A stretch of DNA of 64,000 nucleotides. It comes from Lenisia limosa. Taxonomy: Eukaryota; Breviatea. This document shows positions 36,801 through 51,200 of this stretch, piece by piece. The DNA lies in the NCBI GenBank assembly GCA_001655205.1, contig LPNZ01010514.1, positions 1 through 64,000 of the forward strand. The letters are read 5' to 3'. Made by a program: the position numbers and the translations under genes. The notes beneath the pieces were generated by a model. That model was not told the DNA's origin. It saw nothing but the letters and a program-made list of their open reading frames with translations, and did no database searches. Every line of letters starts with the position of its first letter. Positions within the stretch are counted from its first letter, which is position 1.

Positions 36801-39241
36801 GAGCAAAACAAAGAGGTCTGTTCAATGTTCAACACTGTCTCAAATCCAACCATAAAAAATATTTCTGAATCAGAAGACCCAATTGACTTTTTCTTAGAGT
36901 AGAAGAACCTGGTAGACTCTACATTGTCAATATAATACAAAGAATTTGAGAAGACTAATCAAACCTTCGATAATCAAAGAAGTGGGGCAAACGAAGAAAT
37001 TCACAACATTTCCAGAGTACTGTGGAATATCCACAATGCCAATGATTGTCTTGCCATCGTTACTCAGGTAAGGCCACTACAGAATTAGCCTATCTTTCTG
37101 ATAGTTGCTTCCATGGTAGCAATGCCTCATACCTCAATATCAGAAAATCCAAAGTGTTCTGCAGAAGACACAGAACCTGACATACCAATGGTATTTGTGA
37201 CCATCTCTAAAAAACATAACAAAAAGAGAAAACCTAACCCATCAAAAAAAAGCTTGAATCTCCCATTGTCTGGGTTTTAAAGATGTTCTTTGAACTATGA
37301 GCTGAAACGCGCAAAGGAGGATCTGAAAAGATAAGAGCAAAGTGGCCTTACATGCAAAAAGGGTGGAAGGAACATAGTCAGAATAATCATCAAGAATGCT
37401 GAGCCCCATATGGTAATAGTATACATCTGTTTGGGAACAGTTGACTGTGATTGAGTTTGGCATCGGCAAGAGGGTGTCACAATAGGATGGCAGGGAAGCA
37501 ACTTTCTACCATGTAAATTGTGGGTGAAATTGAAAGAAACTACCACTGGTGTTGTGATCATAGCAGTATTAGCAGCACTGATATCTAAAGTTCCATTGTA
37601 GTTTGTTCCAATAACAATCAATTCATGGGCATCTGCAGGGTTAAAATGTCACAACATTGAAGTCATACTAGTGATGATACCAATTCGGTTGTCTTCAGTA
37701 ACCGTGAAGCTAATTGCTTCATAGCTGGAAAAACTCTCCTTTAAAAAGTGACAACACAAAAATTCCCACCATCCTGAGAAGAGTGTCAGTTGATGATACT
37801 CCGAACCCAGCCAGACGCGAGCGTTGACAGTTACAATACAGCATGCCATCTAAGCAGATTAATGTACAAAGACTATCTAACATACACAGTTAAAGATTTA
37901 GTCTCCTACCTGACTTAAGTACATAAAGAGTCTCTCCGAATATTTCAACCTGAGTGTGTTGGAAAACGTTCAGTAGGAATTGACTGCTTACCTGAACAAC
38001 GTTTTCTGCTAAGAGTGTCGGGTTAATTTGTTCTGCTCCTGAGTTGAATGGTGCCTCTCCAGAATAGAACAGCGTTTTAGAATCTGAAAAGGATAATAAA
38101 ATGGAAATTGTACCTTACCAATGAAGAAGAGGTTTTTTATGGAGTTTGAATAAACTTCTTTTCTGTTTACATTTATGGTGGAAGCTACTTCCTCAACGAT
38201 AAGTGTCAAGTTAGGCTGAGCTCCTACACTTAGTCAAGAAGGAATCAGGACAGGTCATCAACAATCTCACTTACTCACCAATTCCGAAACGACCAGGGTT
38301 AAGTCCACTAAAATATGGTTTAGTTTCGATACCTAAAGGACAACAATAAATAAAAAAAAGTACTGGGGAGACAAACCTAGCCAAAGAGCAATGCCTCCCT
38401 CAAAGAGCTTGAAATCCGTCACAATATCAAGCGGAGTACTGGTAAAAGTGTTGATAGTATTGGTTGAAGAAGTCTATAATGTGAAACCCAATATTGAATC
38501 CTATTGCCTACATAAACTGCCACTGATTGGGGTTTTCCTTTGAAATATAGAAAGTTATCGACTAGGGAATGAAATACAAAAGAGTGAACAAACCAGTAAT
38601 GGCAAAGACGGGATAGTCACCCATGATAGCCTGGGTTTTAAATATTGAACCAGGTAGCGCTGGAAGATAAGTATTGTCCGTAACAATTCTGGACCCTTTG
38701 CATCCCACGGTTTGCGAACTCCACGCTGCCAAAGAACTCATTTGCAATCGCGGTTTCCTCCGCACTCCCAATATCGTGGTGGACAATACTAAATAAACTG
38801 GCTAAACTCGTCAAATATGATCCGTATCCGATTTGAAAAACATATCACTAACAATTTGTCTCGATAAAAGCATCAGCATAACGAACATAAGTGATGTCTT
38901 CGTACAGGCCAACTGACCGCACTTTGTTTACCCTGAAAAATGAGACGAAAAAGGAACACTATTTAGTCCACTTACTTGGCTGAATCTAGCGCATATTGAG
39001 ACAGTCCAAAAACATTTCCACTGTTCCGGCCATATGCTCCAAGTTCACGAGAAGTTGCTGCAGCACATGCCGCAACTGTTATTGAATTGTAAATGTGGTT
39101 CACTTGTGTATCATATCATATCAAGTCAGCAATCATATCTTATTATCTCATATTGATCTCATACTCTTGATTAACTTAGATTCTCTTCTTACCTATCATT
39201 AACACTGCATAGAGATGAGTGAGGAGTTTGACTCGGTGCAT
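30884..39241 (-). CDS. Large receptor-like membrane protein with GCC2/GCC3 Cys-rich stalk and multi-pass C-terminus
   Basis: Probable cell-surface protein split into dozens of small exons. The ATG at 39241 gives MHRVKLLTHLYAVLMI joined to ACAAATSRELGAYG, a signal peptide. The ectodomain (about 39000-33700) is long, beta-rich and not recognised (examples: PASIYIGYTQQEVDTFPE, VQYDNNFHVITDNGEVSAVQ). The Cys-rich part (33600-33100) has GCC2/GCC3 ephrin-receptor-like modules: CVPCPKGTYSSGETCTKCPG, CETCEPGTYKW, CTACPENTQAPISGA. A last Cys module, GYVGHLCNSCKDGWYR (32790-32700), directly precedes the first membrane helix, VIMLPLSIIGLMIVVFVIYF. Next comes FNVAWPAEIQAVFRTLSLLN, a motif typical of this protist family, and further helices to 30884. 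The C-terminus ends RGIEFQTFKEGMWN. Ligand and signalling output are unknown. Confidence 0.65.
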
Positions 39242-39630
39242 TTAAGCTTATATCAATAACACTGAATTTAATCTATAATACTCTTATAAATAATATAATT
39301 CTTCAATTAACTACCATTTCCTTTAAATTTAAAAATCATATAAAGGTCTAGTGAGGATATACATCCCCCCAGGTATCATTTCGCTTCCCTGGACGCCGGC
39401 GGGTTATTCTCGGAAAATTAGTCCCTCTCCCCTGGCCCATCTCTCTCACCTCTCACCATAGAGAAAGATATTTGGAAAGGAGAATAAAGGAATTAAGAGA
39501 AGAAGCAGAAAGCTTGCTGCAGTGTTGTGTCAGGACTACTTCAGTAATATATGACGCAACTTTCGTAGCCAAGTCCCAGTCCCACAGTGCTCTTATTCCC
39601 TCCCTTAGAAGCAAATTTTAAAGAAAGAAA
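39242..39630. promoter_or_regulatory. Head-to-head promoter region (receptor / HRD1)
   Basis: 390 bp. The half next to the receptor is AT-rich. A C/T-rich block with CTCTCCCCTGGCCC at about 39425 lies 200 bp upstream of the HRD1 ATG. Confidence 0.4.
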
Positions 39631-42073
39631 ATGAAGAAGCTAATTGTATTAGCAGCAGGAGGATCCGTTGTTGGCCTTTCGCTTCTTTTCAATGCCAATC
39701 TTCAAGAACATAAGCAATTCTATTTGGCTGCTGTGCATGTTTGGACATCCCAAATGGGTATTTTTGTAGGAGTTTGGATATATACTTATCTTTTAGCTGT
39801 TCACAGTTGCGGTAGCATCATTCCTATTTGCACTTTACAAGTTGATATCTTATCTTCTGTTCGGAACACTCAAATCTTTGGAAGTTGAGGTTTGTGGGTA
39901 AATTCCTTTTAAATAATGACCCTTTAGGTCATCCAAGACCAAATGAAGTACTCCATCATCGATACTGTCCTGGCACTCTCAATGTTCTCGTAAGAGTGTT
40001 GAACAATAGCTGGGTGGTTGAGGGTTTCACATGCTAATTACGTTCAGTGACGACCTTACGAACCCATTCTTCTTGCTACAACTCCAACTTTTGATGCAGT
40101 GTCGTTGTCTCGGATGGACTTTTAGATCACGAGTCGAATATGTACGATGTCATCATGGTTATGGCTTTTTTCTTTATCTCAGAGCAGAGAGCAGTTTTTG
40201 ATATTGAGTCATCTGTTTAGTTTGACTGGATGCCAATGCACGGCCGTTGGAAACTGGTAAAGACCTTTATTCCTGGGGTTTGCACTTTTCTCCTCTCTGC
40301 TGGAATTGCGCTGACATATGGACTCCATGTGACTGGCTCACCAAGTTATGTTACCATGTTCCTCTTTGAGGTATTTGTGGGTGTACTTTATGTTCCTCTT
40401 GTTTCATTTATTTGTCTCATGATTCAAGTTCGTTCTTTTGGCGGTCGGAATGGTCTCCCAAATGAGTAAACTTTCGCTCTTTTCCATTGACGCAATAAAG
40501 GATAATTCATGGAGATCGAAGGTGAGCCTGCTTTCATTCATCCTTTTCTTTCTTATTTTTCTTATTTGGACTTCCCTATGTTTTGGAAAAAACTCTTTTG
40601 TTTTTTGGAATGAATGAAGCACATTACAATACTATTGGTTATTGTTGTTCACACCTCTAGACGTGGTTTGTGTCACTCAGTGACTTGACGTTTTCTTTCC
40701 ATCTTCTGGCGCTTCACCTCTGCTACTTTGCTGTCCTCTACTCCTTCGGTCTTATGCCAATTCATTTGGTTCAGAGGACTTTCGGCGCTTTCTTGTTTGC
40801 CAAATAACTTATTTCTCCTGGTTGCTCTTCCATTTGACTTTTTAAGGAACTTTATGAGAATGCTGACAACTTTCATCCAGTACAACAGAGCCCTTATGTT
40901 CCTCAAGAAAAAGTGGGAAAGCAATGTAATTATAAAAAATTAATAAATCTTAGATAAATAGCGGTATGAGTTCACCCAACCATTTAGGATGATTTATTTT
41001 GTTCCAGCACTCACACTTATGTATTTGATGGGCTAAGAATTATATAATTTCCCCTCCAAATTCATTCTTAGATTCCCATTGGTAGCGGCGGAGGAGCTGG
41101 ATGGTGAACCTTGTATTATCTGTCGAGATGACAATGACACATCGTCTCGCCGCCTTCCCTGTGGTCATGTCCTTCATACCACATGTCTGCAAATGTGGCT
41201 CGAAAAACAACAGGTCAGTGACTCAATTGTATCACCCAATACGACTTTCTATTTGCTTAGTAATGTCATATCCCTTAGCTTCAACTAATTGCTCTAGTCA
41301 TGTCCTCTTTGTCGTCGCTCGGTGTTCTCTGCCCCCATTCCACGAACCCCCTCACCTCACCAAGAACCAACTCATCCCGTCAGTCCTCCAGTTGTGCCGC
41401 CTCCCCCCGAAGTGACTGAAGTTCCCGTGGCTCATCCAGCCCCATCAAACACGCAGGTTGAAGGAGAAGTGAGTGTCTATTTGAAGTGTCTTGGTTCTCA
41501 TTTCCTTTCAGACTGAGGAGGTTTCGCACCCATCCGTACAAGAACAGCCAGAACCGCTGAGACCTCCCGTCCCTCTTCCTCCTTCAGGTTGCACAATTGA
41601 TTGTTTCTCGTCAATTATTGAACAATATTAAATGAGTTAAGTTTAACAACTATGGCAATTGATACGCTCACACAGCAGACTCTTCTCCAGCCGTCTCTGA
41701 GCCAGCCTCTCCTAAACCTTCGCTCTCCGAGCTCCGACAACTCCGAGCCTTGCGAATGCAATCTTCTCCCTCCCAGCCAGTTCCATCTGAAGAGCCCGGT
41801 CTTAGTTAGTGGATTATTGTGACAACTGCCTTGGTTTCTTGGAGTCTTACGCATCCCCCAGGTACACTTTCATCGATTTCGGGTCAGGACACATCCGTTA
41901 GAGCGCCGACGGCGTCGCCTTCTGGCTCCATGCTGGTGTTGGCACATCGTCTCGGAAGTGCGTGTGGAGCAGCAAGCTCAATGTTGGCAATGGCTGCCGA
42001 GGAGGATAAGGAAGCTCTGCATGTGATGTTGAGGGACCACGTGACTTCGATACAGGAGCTTATCGATAATTAA
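39631..42073 (+). CDS. SYVN1: HRD1/SYVN1 ER-associated degradation RING E3 ubiquitin ligase
   Basis: Multi-pass ER membrane ubiquitin ligase that retrotranslocates and ubiquitinates misfolded proteins. The start MKKLIVLAAGGSVVGLSLLF is followed by EHKQFYLAAVHVWTSQMGIF, matching the HRD1 N-terminus (KHQFYPTVVYLTKSSPSM). Further membrane exons include FTVAVASFLFALYKLISYLL, FFLLQLQLLMQCRCLGWTF and FIPGVCTFLLSAGIALTYGL. The RING-H2 finger is at about 41106-41335: CIICRDDNDTSSRRLPCGHV, HTTCLQMWLEKQQ, joined across an intron to LSCPLCRR, with all C3H2C3 ligands present. A Pro/Ser/Glu-rich tail follows (HPAPSNTQVEGE, RPPVPLPPS), then a helical end, HVMLRDHVTSIQELIDN, stop at 42073. Length and order fit the family. 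The Pro-rich tail resembles that of animal SYVN1. Confidence 0.9.
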
Positions 42074-42225
42074 TCCGTCTCCTCTGTTTCTTTTGTTTTT
42101 TCTGCTATATATTTATTTTCTTGTTTCGCTTTTTAAACTGGTCTGAGGGTTTTTTGCCACTGTAAAGGGAAACTAAATAAATAGGAAGTAAATACCTCGA
42201 AATCAGTATAAAACGTGAAAAGAAA

Positions 42226-45200
42226 CTACTCATCCACCAAAAGGATTGCCTGCTCATCAGCGAACTTTACCCAGGCCTTCTTTCCCACTGCATATCCAGC
42301 CTTATGCGCCCGTAAACGCAACGTGCTGAGCGTAATCGGTAGAAATGTCACCGCTGCTACAAAGAGAGTGTCATCATTTCTGGGGGGGGGGGGTGNNNNN
42401 NNNNNNNNNNNNNNNNNNNNNNNNNNNNNNNNNNNNNNNNNNNNNNNNNNNNNNNNNNNNNNNNNNNNNNNNNNNNNNNNCTAGCAATTATACTATTTTA
42501 ATGGTTACCATGAATTGAGACCTACTTTAAGAATTTGACCAAGACTTTGCGATCCTCATCACTGAGCTCGCCATGCACCCCCACGCGCTTGAGCGGTACC
42601 TTCGCATATCAAAGAAAACGCAGAATATTGTGCTGCGTATCTCAATAGTGGTAGTTTTACCTTAGTCTTGGGAAGCTTGGGAAGAGTTCTTCGCTGTGTT
42701 GCTGGAGCTTCATCCTGCTGCCTCAAATTTGGATCTTTTCTAAGTGTTCTGTTAGAAAAGGAGATGAAGATGCAATACACTGAAATATTGTGATAAATAA
42801 CGTGAAATCGCTCATCATACCTGCCTTCTAGAGCGGCCTGTGCGGATTTGCCTAAAGAGAATAAACCCTTCTCAAGAAGGTATGGATGGGGCAAATGAGA
42901 AAAGTAAGGAGTGTTCTTTATCCAATTTGTGAGCTGAATCATAATTTTTCTCCTTTCCTTCTCCTTTACTTGGTCTTAGAAAACTGGTACAGTGTTTATC
43001 TTGTCCATAGTTAACTCATAGATGCAAAGAGAAACTTCAATCCACCCTCGCAAACCGTAAACGGCATCCCAAATCTTTGGAAGGAGTTCCAGGGCTTGCT
43101 CGCGGCTCTCGTAATGGATACCGTACCTGAAACCGTGAATTTCAGAAATAAAACCGTAGCATGACAAATATTGGCTCATCTGTAAACGGGGTGACAGTGT
43201 CTGTTGTTAAAAAAATAGAAAGTGATAAAGTGGTATTGTTATGAACAAAACTTAAAATATTTTTCAAATACAAACACATTTTTATAGAGTCATTTGGCTA
43301 AGATATTTTTCACTCGGTGGCGCACCTTTGCAGCTGAAACTTCAGGTCCTTGTCGTTGAGACCGGCGTAGTCAGGCATCGTTCCGGCCTCCAGGTTGCCT
43401 GCCACTTCCAGCACAAGTTCGTCAACAACCTGCGGCACGGGTTCCTGAAGGGTCACAATGGCTTCATAACCAGGCAAATACACGCATCTCACTTTATTGC
43501 GCTGCCTTTTTGCCCGTTGTTTTGGTGAATCTGGGGGTACCTGGTGTGTCAAATCAGAGTGAGTCGGACAACTATCAACAGCTTGACTTCCAAACCATCT
43601 CATATTATATCATATTCATTTCATGATTTCAGCGAAGATTCACAAAATGACTCCTCCCACCTCCAAGTCATTATAAAATGGTTTGTCGTTCTTTAGAGCA
43701 TTTCTGTTCCTCCCCGTCATTCCTCGAAGTGTAAACACAGGTCTCCCGCCTCTTCCTCGGCCCCTCACACGGACCCAGTTTTTCTTTTCCGCCTCCTTGG
43801 CCGGTTTCTTCCGGGGTTCCTTTGGTGGCCGTCCCCGTCCGCGTCCTCGCACCCGGGTACCCCACCGGGTTTTCGGCATTGTTGCCCCTAGCGTGGGCGA
43901 TATGCTTCCGGACAACGACAAATCACTTGCAACAGAGCTGTTTCTCTCGTTTTGGCTCAAGTTGTCTTGGCTCGGATTGTAAGTCATCAGTGCGTCTTGT
44001 TGGCCGAAGCCTTGGGAGAAAGTCGGGATGGGATCGAATGGTGAATGTCTTGGGGAGGTATGGGGTGAAGATTGGTTTGGAGAAGAGAGCTGAGAGAAGG
44101 GCCGAGCCGACTCCGGCGGCGGCGATAGAGACAACTCCGGGGTACTGTTATCATGACAGGGGCTCCTCCGCCGTAACGGTAGGACATTTGGCTTTTTTAG
44201 AAGAACTATCGAGCCATCACTTGAAATTGCTGCAGCAATCTCATCGCTTTCCGACAGCTCTTGGCTACTCGGATCTGGATAATCCTTTTTCTTTTTGGTC
44301 TTCTTCCGAGGCTGGGCCTTTTTGCCGACAGCCACATCACTGAAATCGGAGTCGGAATCCGAACAACTGCCCACGACGCCGTATTTGATTAAACCCGTGA
44401 TCCGTACTTGGTTGTCACTCGACTCGGGAGTATCCGGCGGCGGAATATGCTGGGGGGACGCGGGGGTGGGGTACTGTTCTGGTGTACGGGCTGGATCATC
44501 AAGATCGTGTTGGGAATGGAAGGTTGTGGTGTTAAACGGATCTTGAGATCCAAAGGGAGACTGTAATGGGGACTGGCTAATGTTAATCTTAATAGTTGCC
44601 CGGGTGCCCAGGGGGAGTGGGGAGGCTTTTAGACTTCCTTGGGACACGTCATCGAATCGGTCACTGTCGTCATCAAAAATTGGGTCACGTGACCGTTGGC
44701 GTCTCTTCAGAACCGACGCGGGAGTCTTGGCGATGATGGTGAACTGAATGGGATCATCTGTTGTATCAAACGCTCTGTCATCGAGTCTACGAATTGGCGG
44801 AGTGGACGGCCTGTGTGCGTTAATACTATGCCAAATGACAACGGGTTAGGGTAGGCTGAAGCTGAAGCTGAACGTTTACAAAAGATATTGTATGTTGTAT
44901 ATTATATGATATAATCGATATATTAAATGTATAATATTCACTCAATTGTCATAATATCCACTGAGTGAGCATTATGAACTACCAACCCATACCAACATTT
45001 GGTCAGGATCATTTTCTTCCAGCATCAATTGAGTTGCAGCACCCATATGATCCCTTAAGGCATAGGCGTAATTCCGGCCAGTACTGGTCGGCAGGTCCGG
45101 AAGATGGATGGCGGAAGAGTCCACACCGCTCTCCTCCATATCCTCGTCTAGTTCCTCGTCTGGTGTTTCTAGGAGGAAGGTGAAGAACTGCTGATAATTT

Positions 45201-48200
45201 CACGTTGTCCATAAAGATGTTATGCATGCAAATCATATGAGTATAAACGACTCTATTACATGTACATGTATATGATATATATATAATATATAATATAGTA
45301 TAGTATATATCATATATAATATATCATATTAAACATACATATCATGCAATACATTTACATATTATATAATGATATTATATGACAAAATTATGATAAAGTA
45401 CTAATTATGTATATATCTAGTACATATATCATATGATATCTAGTAGTCTGATTCTAAACAAGTCCGGTAATATAATCACCTACAAAGGTGTCAGAGTGGA
45501 AAACAACCTTCCAACCTGGGCTGCTTTCTGGAGAAATGTGGGGTGAGAAGCAGGGTGAGGCAAATTCCTTTGATGACTTTGAACGGTCATCATCACTTGA
45601 CAACGATATCACGCCTTCTTCCTCCTCCTGATAGTCAACATTGGGAATATACAGTGTGCCTTGTTAAAAAAAAAAGATGCTATTTTTATATGATCATATT
45701 AGTATTATAAAATAATATGTTATTGTAAATAGCTTACCTTGCTCTCTATAGGTTCAGGTGAAGCAAGTCTCTCTTGTTTGATATTAATAACTCTCTTCAA
45801 AGCCTCAGCATCAAATCCGTCATTTTCGTTAAGGTGGTCATCATGATCGCTTTGATCACTTTGATCTGGCTCATTACCGCTATCGGAGCCCGTAGTACTC
45901 GGGTCCAACGGCGGAATCTGAGGGTTGTGCATAGCCAGGGTTGGCGTGGGCGGAAGGGTCATGTGGGGAACAGGTGAGAAGTTGGCGTTGGGACGCGCAT
46001 TTGGCGTAACGTGCACAATTCGGACACGGGTTGGTGTGTAGAGCACAGTTTTATTGCTGGAAAATGGGAGATATCTGGACCCAGCCAGAGCTGGGATGGA
46101 AGGCTCCCTTAAAGGAGTTCGGCTTGCTGGGGGGGACTTGCTCACTAAACTGGGGGGAGGTGCTATCTAGGAGGATGAGAGTCATTATGTAGTACAATAT
46201 AAAATAATATGATACAACTCTTCTTATTGAGAAGATACGTACCCTTATGGTCAGAAGAAATCGAAGAAACAAACCTGGCTTGGAGCAAGGTTCGGACGAG
46301 GGAGAGGGTATGAGACACCAGGGAGGTCCGGGTCCTCTTGGAACTAAACACATTACATCATGACACGTCCAAGGGTCTAGTTACACCATAAGAGGAAGAG
46401 GCTCACCTTGCAAAGAAGCTGTGTGAAGTGTCGTGTTGTCTCAGCCTCAAAGTGCTTTTGATACCTGGATATTAGAAAATAAAGAAAATATAGCAATTCT
46501 TATTATCAACAACTTGGCCAAGCTCACTTCTCAGGATATGAAAGAAGACGCTTGAAGAGTATCCAAGATGCCCGAACTGCCGGCGTAACGTCGTCTTTAG
46601 TTCCAGTCTCTTTTGGGGTAACTTCTCTTTTGTGAGGCGGAGACACAGCTTCAGATGGCACCAAAGGGCCGACAGAATGGTTTTCATCAGACGCTTCAGG
46701 GATTATTTGGTCGTCATTATCCTGTGTCTCAATTAGAAGCAAGCTGTCTTCAACAGCAGTCGGAATAGGTTGTGACGAAGGGGCTGATGGTGGCTTTGCT
46801 GAAATAACCGGTGACGGGGAAATGATAAGTTCCACATCCGAGCCCTCTGAAATGCTACTCTCATGACGATCTTGATGGTTCGTGTCATTGTCAGGAGGGC
46901 TATTGGGAGTTTCAAAGGGGTCTGCACCAATTTCCTCCGAACTATCGCCTGAACCAGATAACGCACCAGTATCAATTTCTTCTGCTAACTCTCCACCAAT
47001 TACAGGAGAACTTTCGCGTGAACATTCTAGGATTTGTGGGGCTGGCAAGCATGTCATTTTCGGAGAAGGTTGCACGGTTGGCTCAGAGGGAGGCTCGAGT
47101 TGAAGGCTCGGATAGGAGTTTTCAGAGTCCCGGTCCGGGCTGAGTTCGATGATGTCATCATCAGGAGGATTACTTTGGGCCTTGAGGGGAGACAAAGAAG
47201 ACCGCACTACTTCAGAATGGAGTGATAGGTTTTGATCCAATGATCGCTTTTCGGAGTGGGGTGACATATCAACAACGACTCCAGTTGGTAGACCCCCGGA
47301 TGATTTGGATTTTATTAACTTGTATTGGGGGGACACTGGGGGGGAGGGCGGGACGGAAGAAACATTTGGGAATGAGGAGATGATATTCTCGGGTTGGGGT
47401 GAGTCATAGGAGGATGGAATTTGGTCTGGCAGTGCAAGAGATGATGGGACCTGGGAAGGTGAGAGCTGTGTCTCAATTTGACTATCAACTCGTACCCCGG
47501 TTCGCCGTGGGAAATAACTTGGGCTTCGTGCATACCCTGGGACTTTGGAGGGTGACATGACGACGGGTTTGGTATTGCGAGAGCGAGCAGCAAGCTTGAC
47601 CAGTTCGTTACCGTTAGATCTCTGTTCAGTGCCAGCGGAATCGACAGTGGCAGCGACGGCGCGGTTGAGGAAGTTGTTGCTGGTCTTCATGGCAACGACC
47701 TTGTCCTCAGCTTCGTTTACTTGCAGTTTCTGCGTTGACGTGTGCTGCTTTTGTGAATTGAGGAATGCGCTTCTCCGGGATTGTCTCAGTTCCTCATTTT
47801 TCTTCCGCTTCAGTTTGTACCTGCACGTTATTCGATAGTCATGGTGAATGTTTTTATGAAGATATGAAAAAAAAGGGAAAGAAGAATCAGACAAAGATGG
47901 AACCCACTTTTCATCAATGGCCGACTTGAGAGCAATATGAGCAGGATGTGGGGTGGTTAAGACCGTTTCAATGTCAACCGGCTTGCCCTAATATGTCACC
48001 ATAGATAAAAAGAAAGAGCCAAATACAGTTGACACTATGAATAACTCAAAGAGTAGAGCCCAGCTCCCACTGCCCACCTCCTTGACCATGGTGTCGATAT
48101 TACTCTGCACGCGAGCTTGGTCCATTCTAAACGCCGCGTCGATGTTAAGTCCGAGGTCCTCCTTCAAGTGTCGCGGGGTAATGGCGTTTCCCCTCAGATG

Positions 48201-51200
48201 GCTGAGCATGATGGCCAGCTGCTCTTCTCTGGTTGAGTCAGATGTTTAAGATTTCAAGTGAGTGAGCATACCTAGAGAAGTTGAAAAGACTTGGCGGGTG
48301 TATAGGCTCCAGATCGTCTTGGGTGCCAACAAGGCCTTTCGGGAGGTTGCCTTCTTCGTCCTTCAGGAGGTCCAACGGTGAACGGCCTAAAAACGTCAGC
48401 AATGTATCCGAAAGTCCTGATTAAAAGTATCCTGTTACATTATTGGATCTCTGTCAAAAGAATAGCCGAGAGAGTTTCAAACCTTTCATTTCACTCAATA
48501 ATTGGATTTCTTCTGCCTATACAGGTGATTAAAGCTGTTTCAAACACATATCCAAATAAACTCTCTACTAGGGTGTACCTTGGTCATTCCCGTTTCTTCT
48601 CCCCTTGCTGCATTGTTCATTGCCGCATTAATGTTAGGTCCCATTGACAACGATCTTAGGATCTTCAGGCCGACAGATGTGGGATATTTATCGAGTTCCT
48701 TTGAAAGAGCTTTTGACCTCCTTTCTTTTGTTTCTTCGCAAACCTCCATCTAAAGGGGTCATTATTATTAAAATTGTCATGAATATTACTTACCTGGGTG
48801 GTGCTCTTGTCGGAATAGAGGGAATCTTTGGATGCCAAGATCTCAAGAAGCTAAGAAATCATGATTATCAGATGCCAAGATCTCAAGAAGCCCAGCAATC
48901 AATGATTATCAGATTATTTGCGTTGTGATTAGTTCAAAGAGCAATGACAGCACCTGGGAGTCGCGAGCCTGGCTTTCGCGGACTTGACTGATCTGGGTTG
49001 GCAGGTCGAAGCCAGTCATTGAGCTGATGGGGTCAGCTTGAGACAATGGAACTATTGTGTCGTCAGTTGACGGGAGGGAAATGGCGGGCTGGTTGATGGC
49101 AAAATGAGACTCCAGGCCCTTTTTGGACTTTGATCTTGAAGACGAGAACGTGGGTACAGTAGAGACTTCTCCCATAGTCTTCGGAGCGTTGAGGATGAAG
49201 GCGTCTTTGGCGGTCGAACTGGTCAGTAAATAACGGTAAACAAAATTAATGATGCTGCTAAGGTCTCACTTTGCAATACCCTCGAAGAATGTGGGCGGCT
49301 GAGCATCCCGTTTCGGTTTTCCCCTTGGTGGAGATGACTCCGTCGGCAATATATCGGGCACAACCAGCTGTGTGTTTATTGGAAGTGTAATTCTAAGAGA
49401 ACTTTTCATAAAATCCCAATATATTCTCGATACCTTGGGTACTGCAGGATCTTCTTCATTTTCCTAATGTGTGATTCAGAGAAAAGTGGTTAGGACATTT
49501 GGGGTTGTAACATCATCCAACTCTCATATAATGGGGTAAAAACACAAAATGTCCATACATTTTGAGGAACACTGACATCTGGCCCCTCCTTCCGGTCCGG
49601 GATCGTTGCTGTTGGTTTGTTTCCGGACTTTGCTTCATTGGTAGTGCGCAGCACCATGATAACCTGAAATGTCATGGTGAAGGTGTCCTACTTCTTCTTT
49701 CGAGGCGCCCCTCTTTCTTCCGCATTGTCGAACGTGTTTAATGTGTTTCTGATGGTCCACGTCTTTCCCACAGAACGGACATGGCTTGGTGCTTCCTTCA
49801 GGAGCAGGTTCTTTTCGCACTCTTTTGGCAGGTGCACTTACAAGCTCTTTTCTCTGATGCTGTCATGACAATCAACACAGATACTCAACATTTCACAATC
49901 CTACCCCTGATTTGGATCTGGTTACTCTCTTGAACTCTGACTCGCTCTCTACTGGGTTATTGGCATTGAATACTAGAGCATCGCTTGAAGCTCTGAACAT
50001 CTCTTTGTTGTTAGGAGTTAAATAATTTGCTTTCTTCTCTTGAAACTTCACCGTAAAAATATACAACATTTTAACAGATAATAAGAAAAAGAGCAGAAAT
50101 GTAGTCACAAGACTTCTTCATAATACTCACCTTTCTCTTTATACATATCATCCTCCTCAAGACAATCAGAAGCATGAGCCTCCACCATTGCAGGGGTCAG
50201 ATCGGAGAGATCCTTCTGGCAAAGGGGACAAGTGATAGCTAATTTGTAAAGTGACTTTTGTCATTTTCTGTGGAACTAAATTTTATTGCAGTCGTCTTGC
50301 TAAAAAAACCCAACTTTCTTTGAGAGACATTGGCGGACTTTCGGGCTCGGATTCTGGCAGCTGAAGAGACTTGGAGTCTTCGGGTCTGCAGGGTGAGAGG
50401 CCAGGAGCTCCATACTGTTGTGAGTAGTTTGGGAAAAACTGTTCGGTTTGAGAACGATTGAGCTGCGGCTCCGGAGTACGTTCGGGGGATGGATCTTTGA
50501 GATCCACAAACGGAACTGACGGGAGAGACGGCAGCGATGGCACTGTACCTGATGGGCTCTTCACACATAAGTCAATGTGAACTGATATTTCCTGGGGATA
50601 GGGGAGAGGTGTGTGAATGGAATTTAAGGAAAATTAAACTCCAAAAAACAACTCTTCAACTTGAAAATATTTTGAGAATTAAACCCATAAAAATAACTCT
50701 TCAATTCGAAAATAGTATTGTGAATTAAACCCATAAAAATAACTCTTCAATTCGAAAATGACACTCTTTTATTTGCTAGTCATGAATATTTGAGAGCCAT
50801 TCAGAGGACCCCTTCATACCGCTTGGGAGAGACCTGATAAATCATCTTCACAGATAAGGCAATTGGTCAAGGCAACAACAGAACCTATATCGCGTGAATT
50901 TACAACAACGCCATAGTTGCCATTCTTGACCTTTGCCGCCACAAACCAGCCGGCTCGTCTTGCTTCGTCACCTTCCGAGCTTGCCTCACTTTTACTCTCT
51001 CGCCCTTTGTTTTCTTGTATGTCTTCGGCTTCTTCGTCCGAGCTGGGGAGAGTTCATTTGACCTTCGTGTTCGCGACAACGAGCGAGGTTGCTGTGCAGT
51101 TAGAACGGTTGCGTATCAAATCGTCTGAGCCCCCTGGCTGTCAAACAAAACAATAACGCATGGAGCAGGTTGTAAAGTTAAGGCCAAGAGCATCTTCCAT

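Noticed and set aside
43822-44343. Plus-strand 173-codon open frame
   Set aside because: Antisense of the SLX4 basic and Ser/Pro-rich coding exon at 43640-44647, with no recognisable features.
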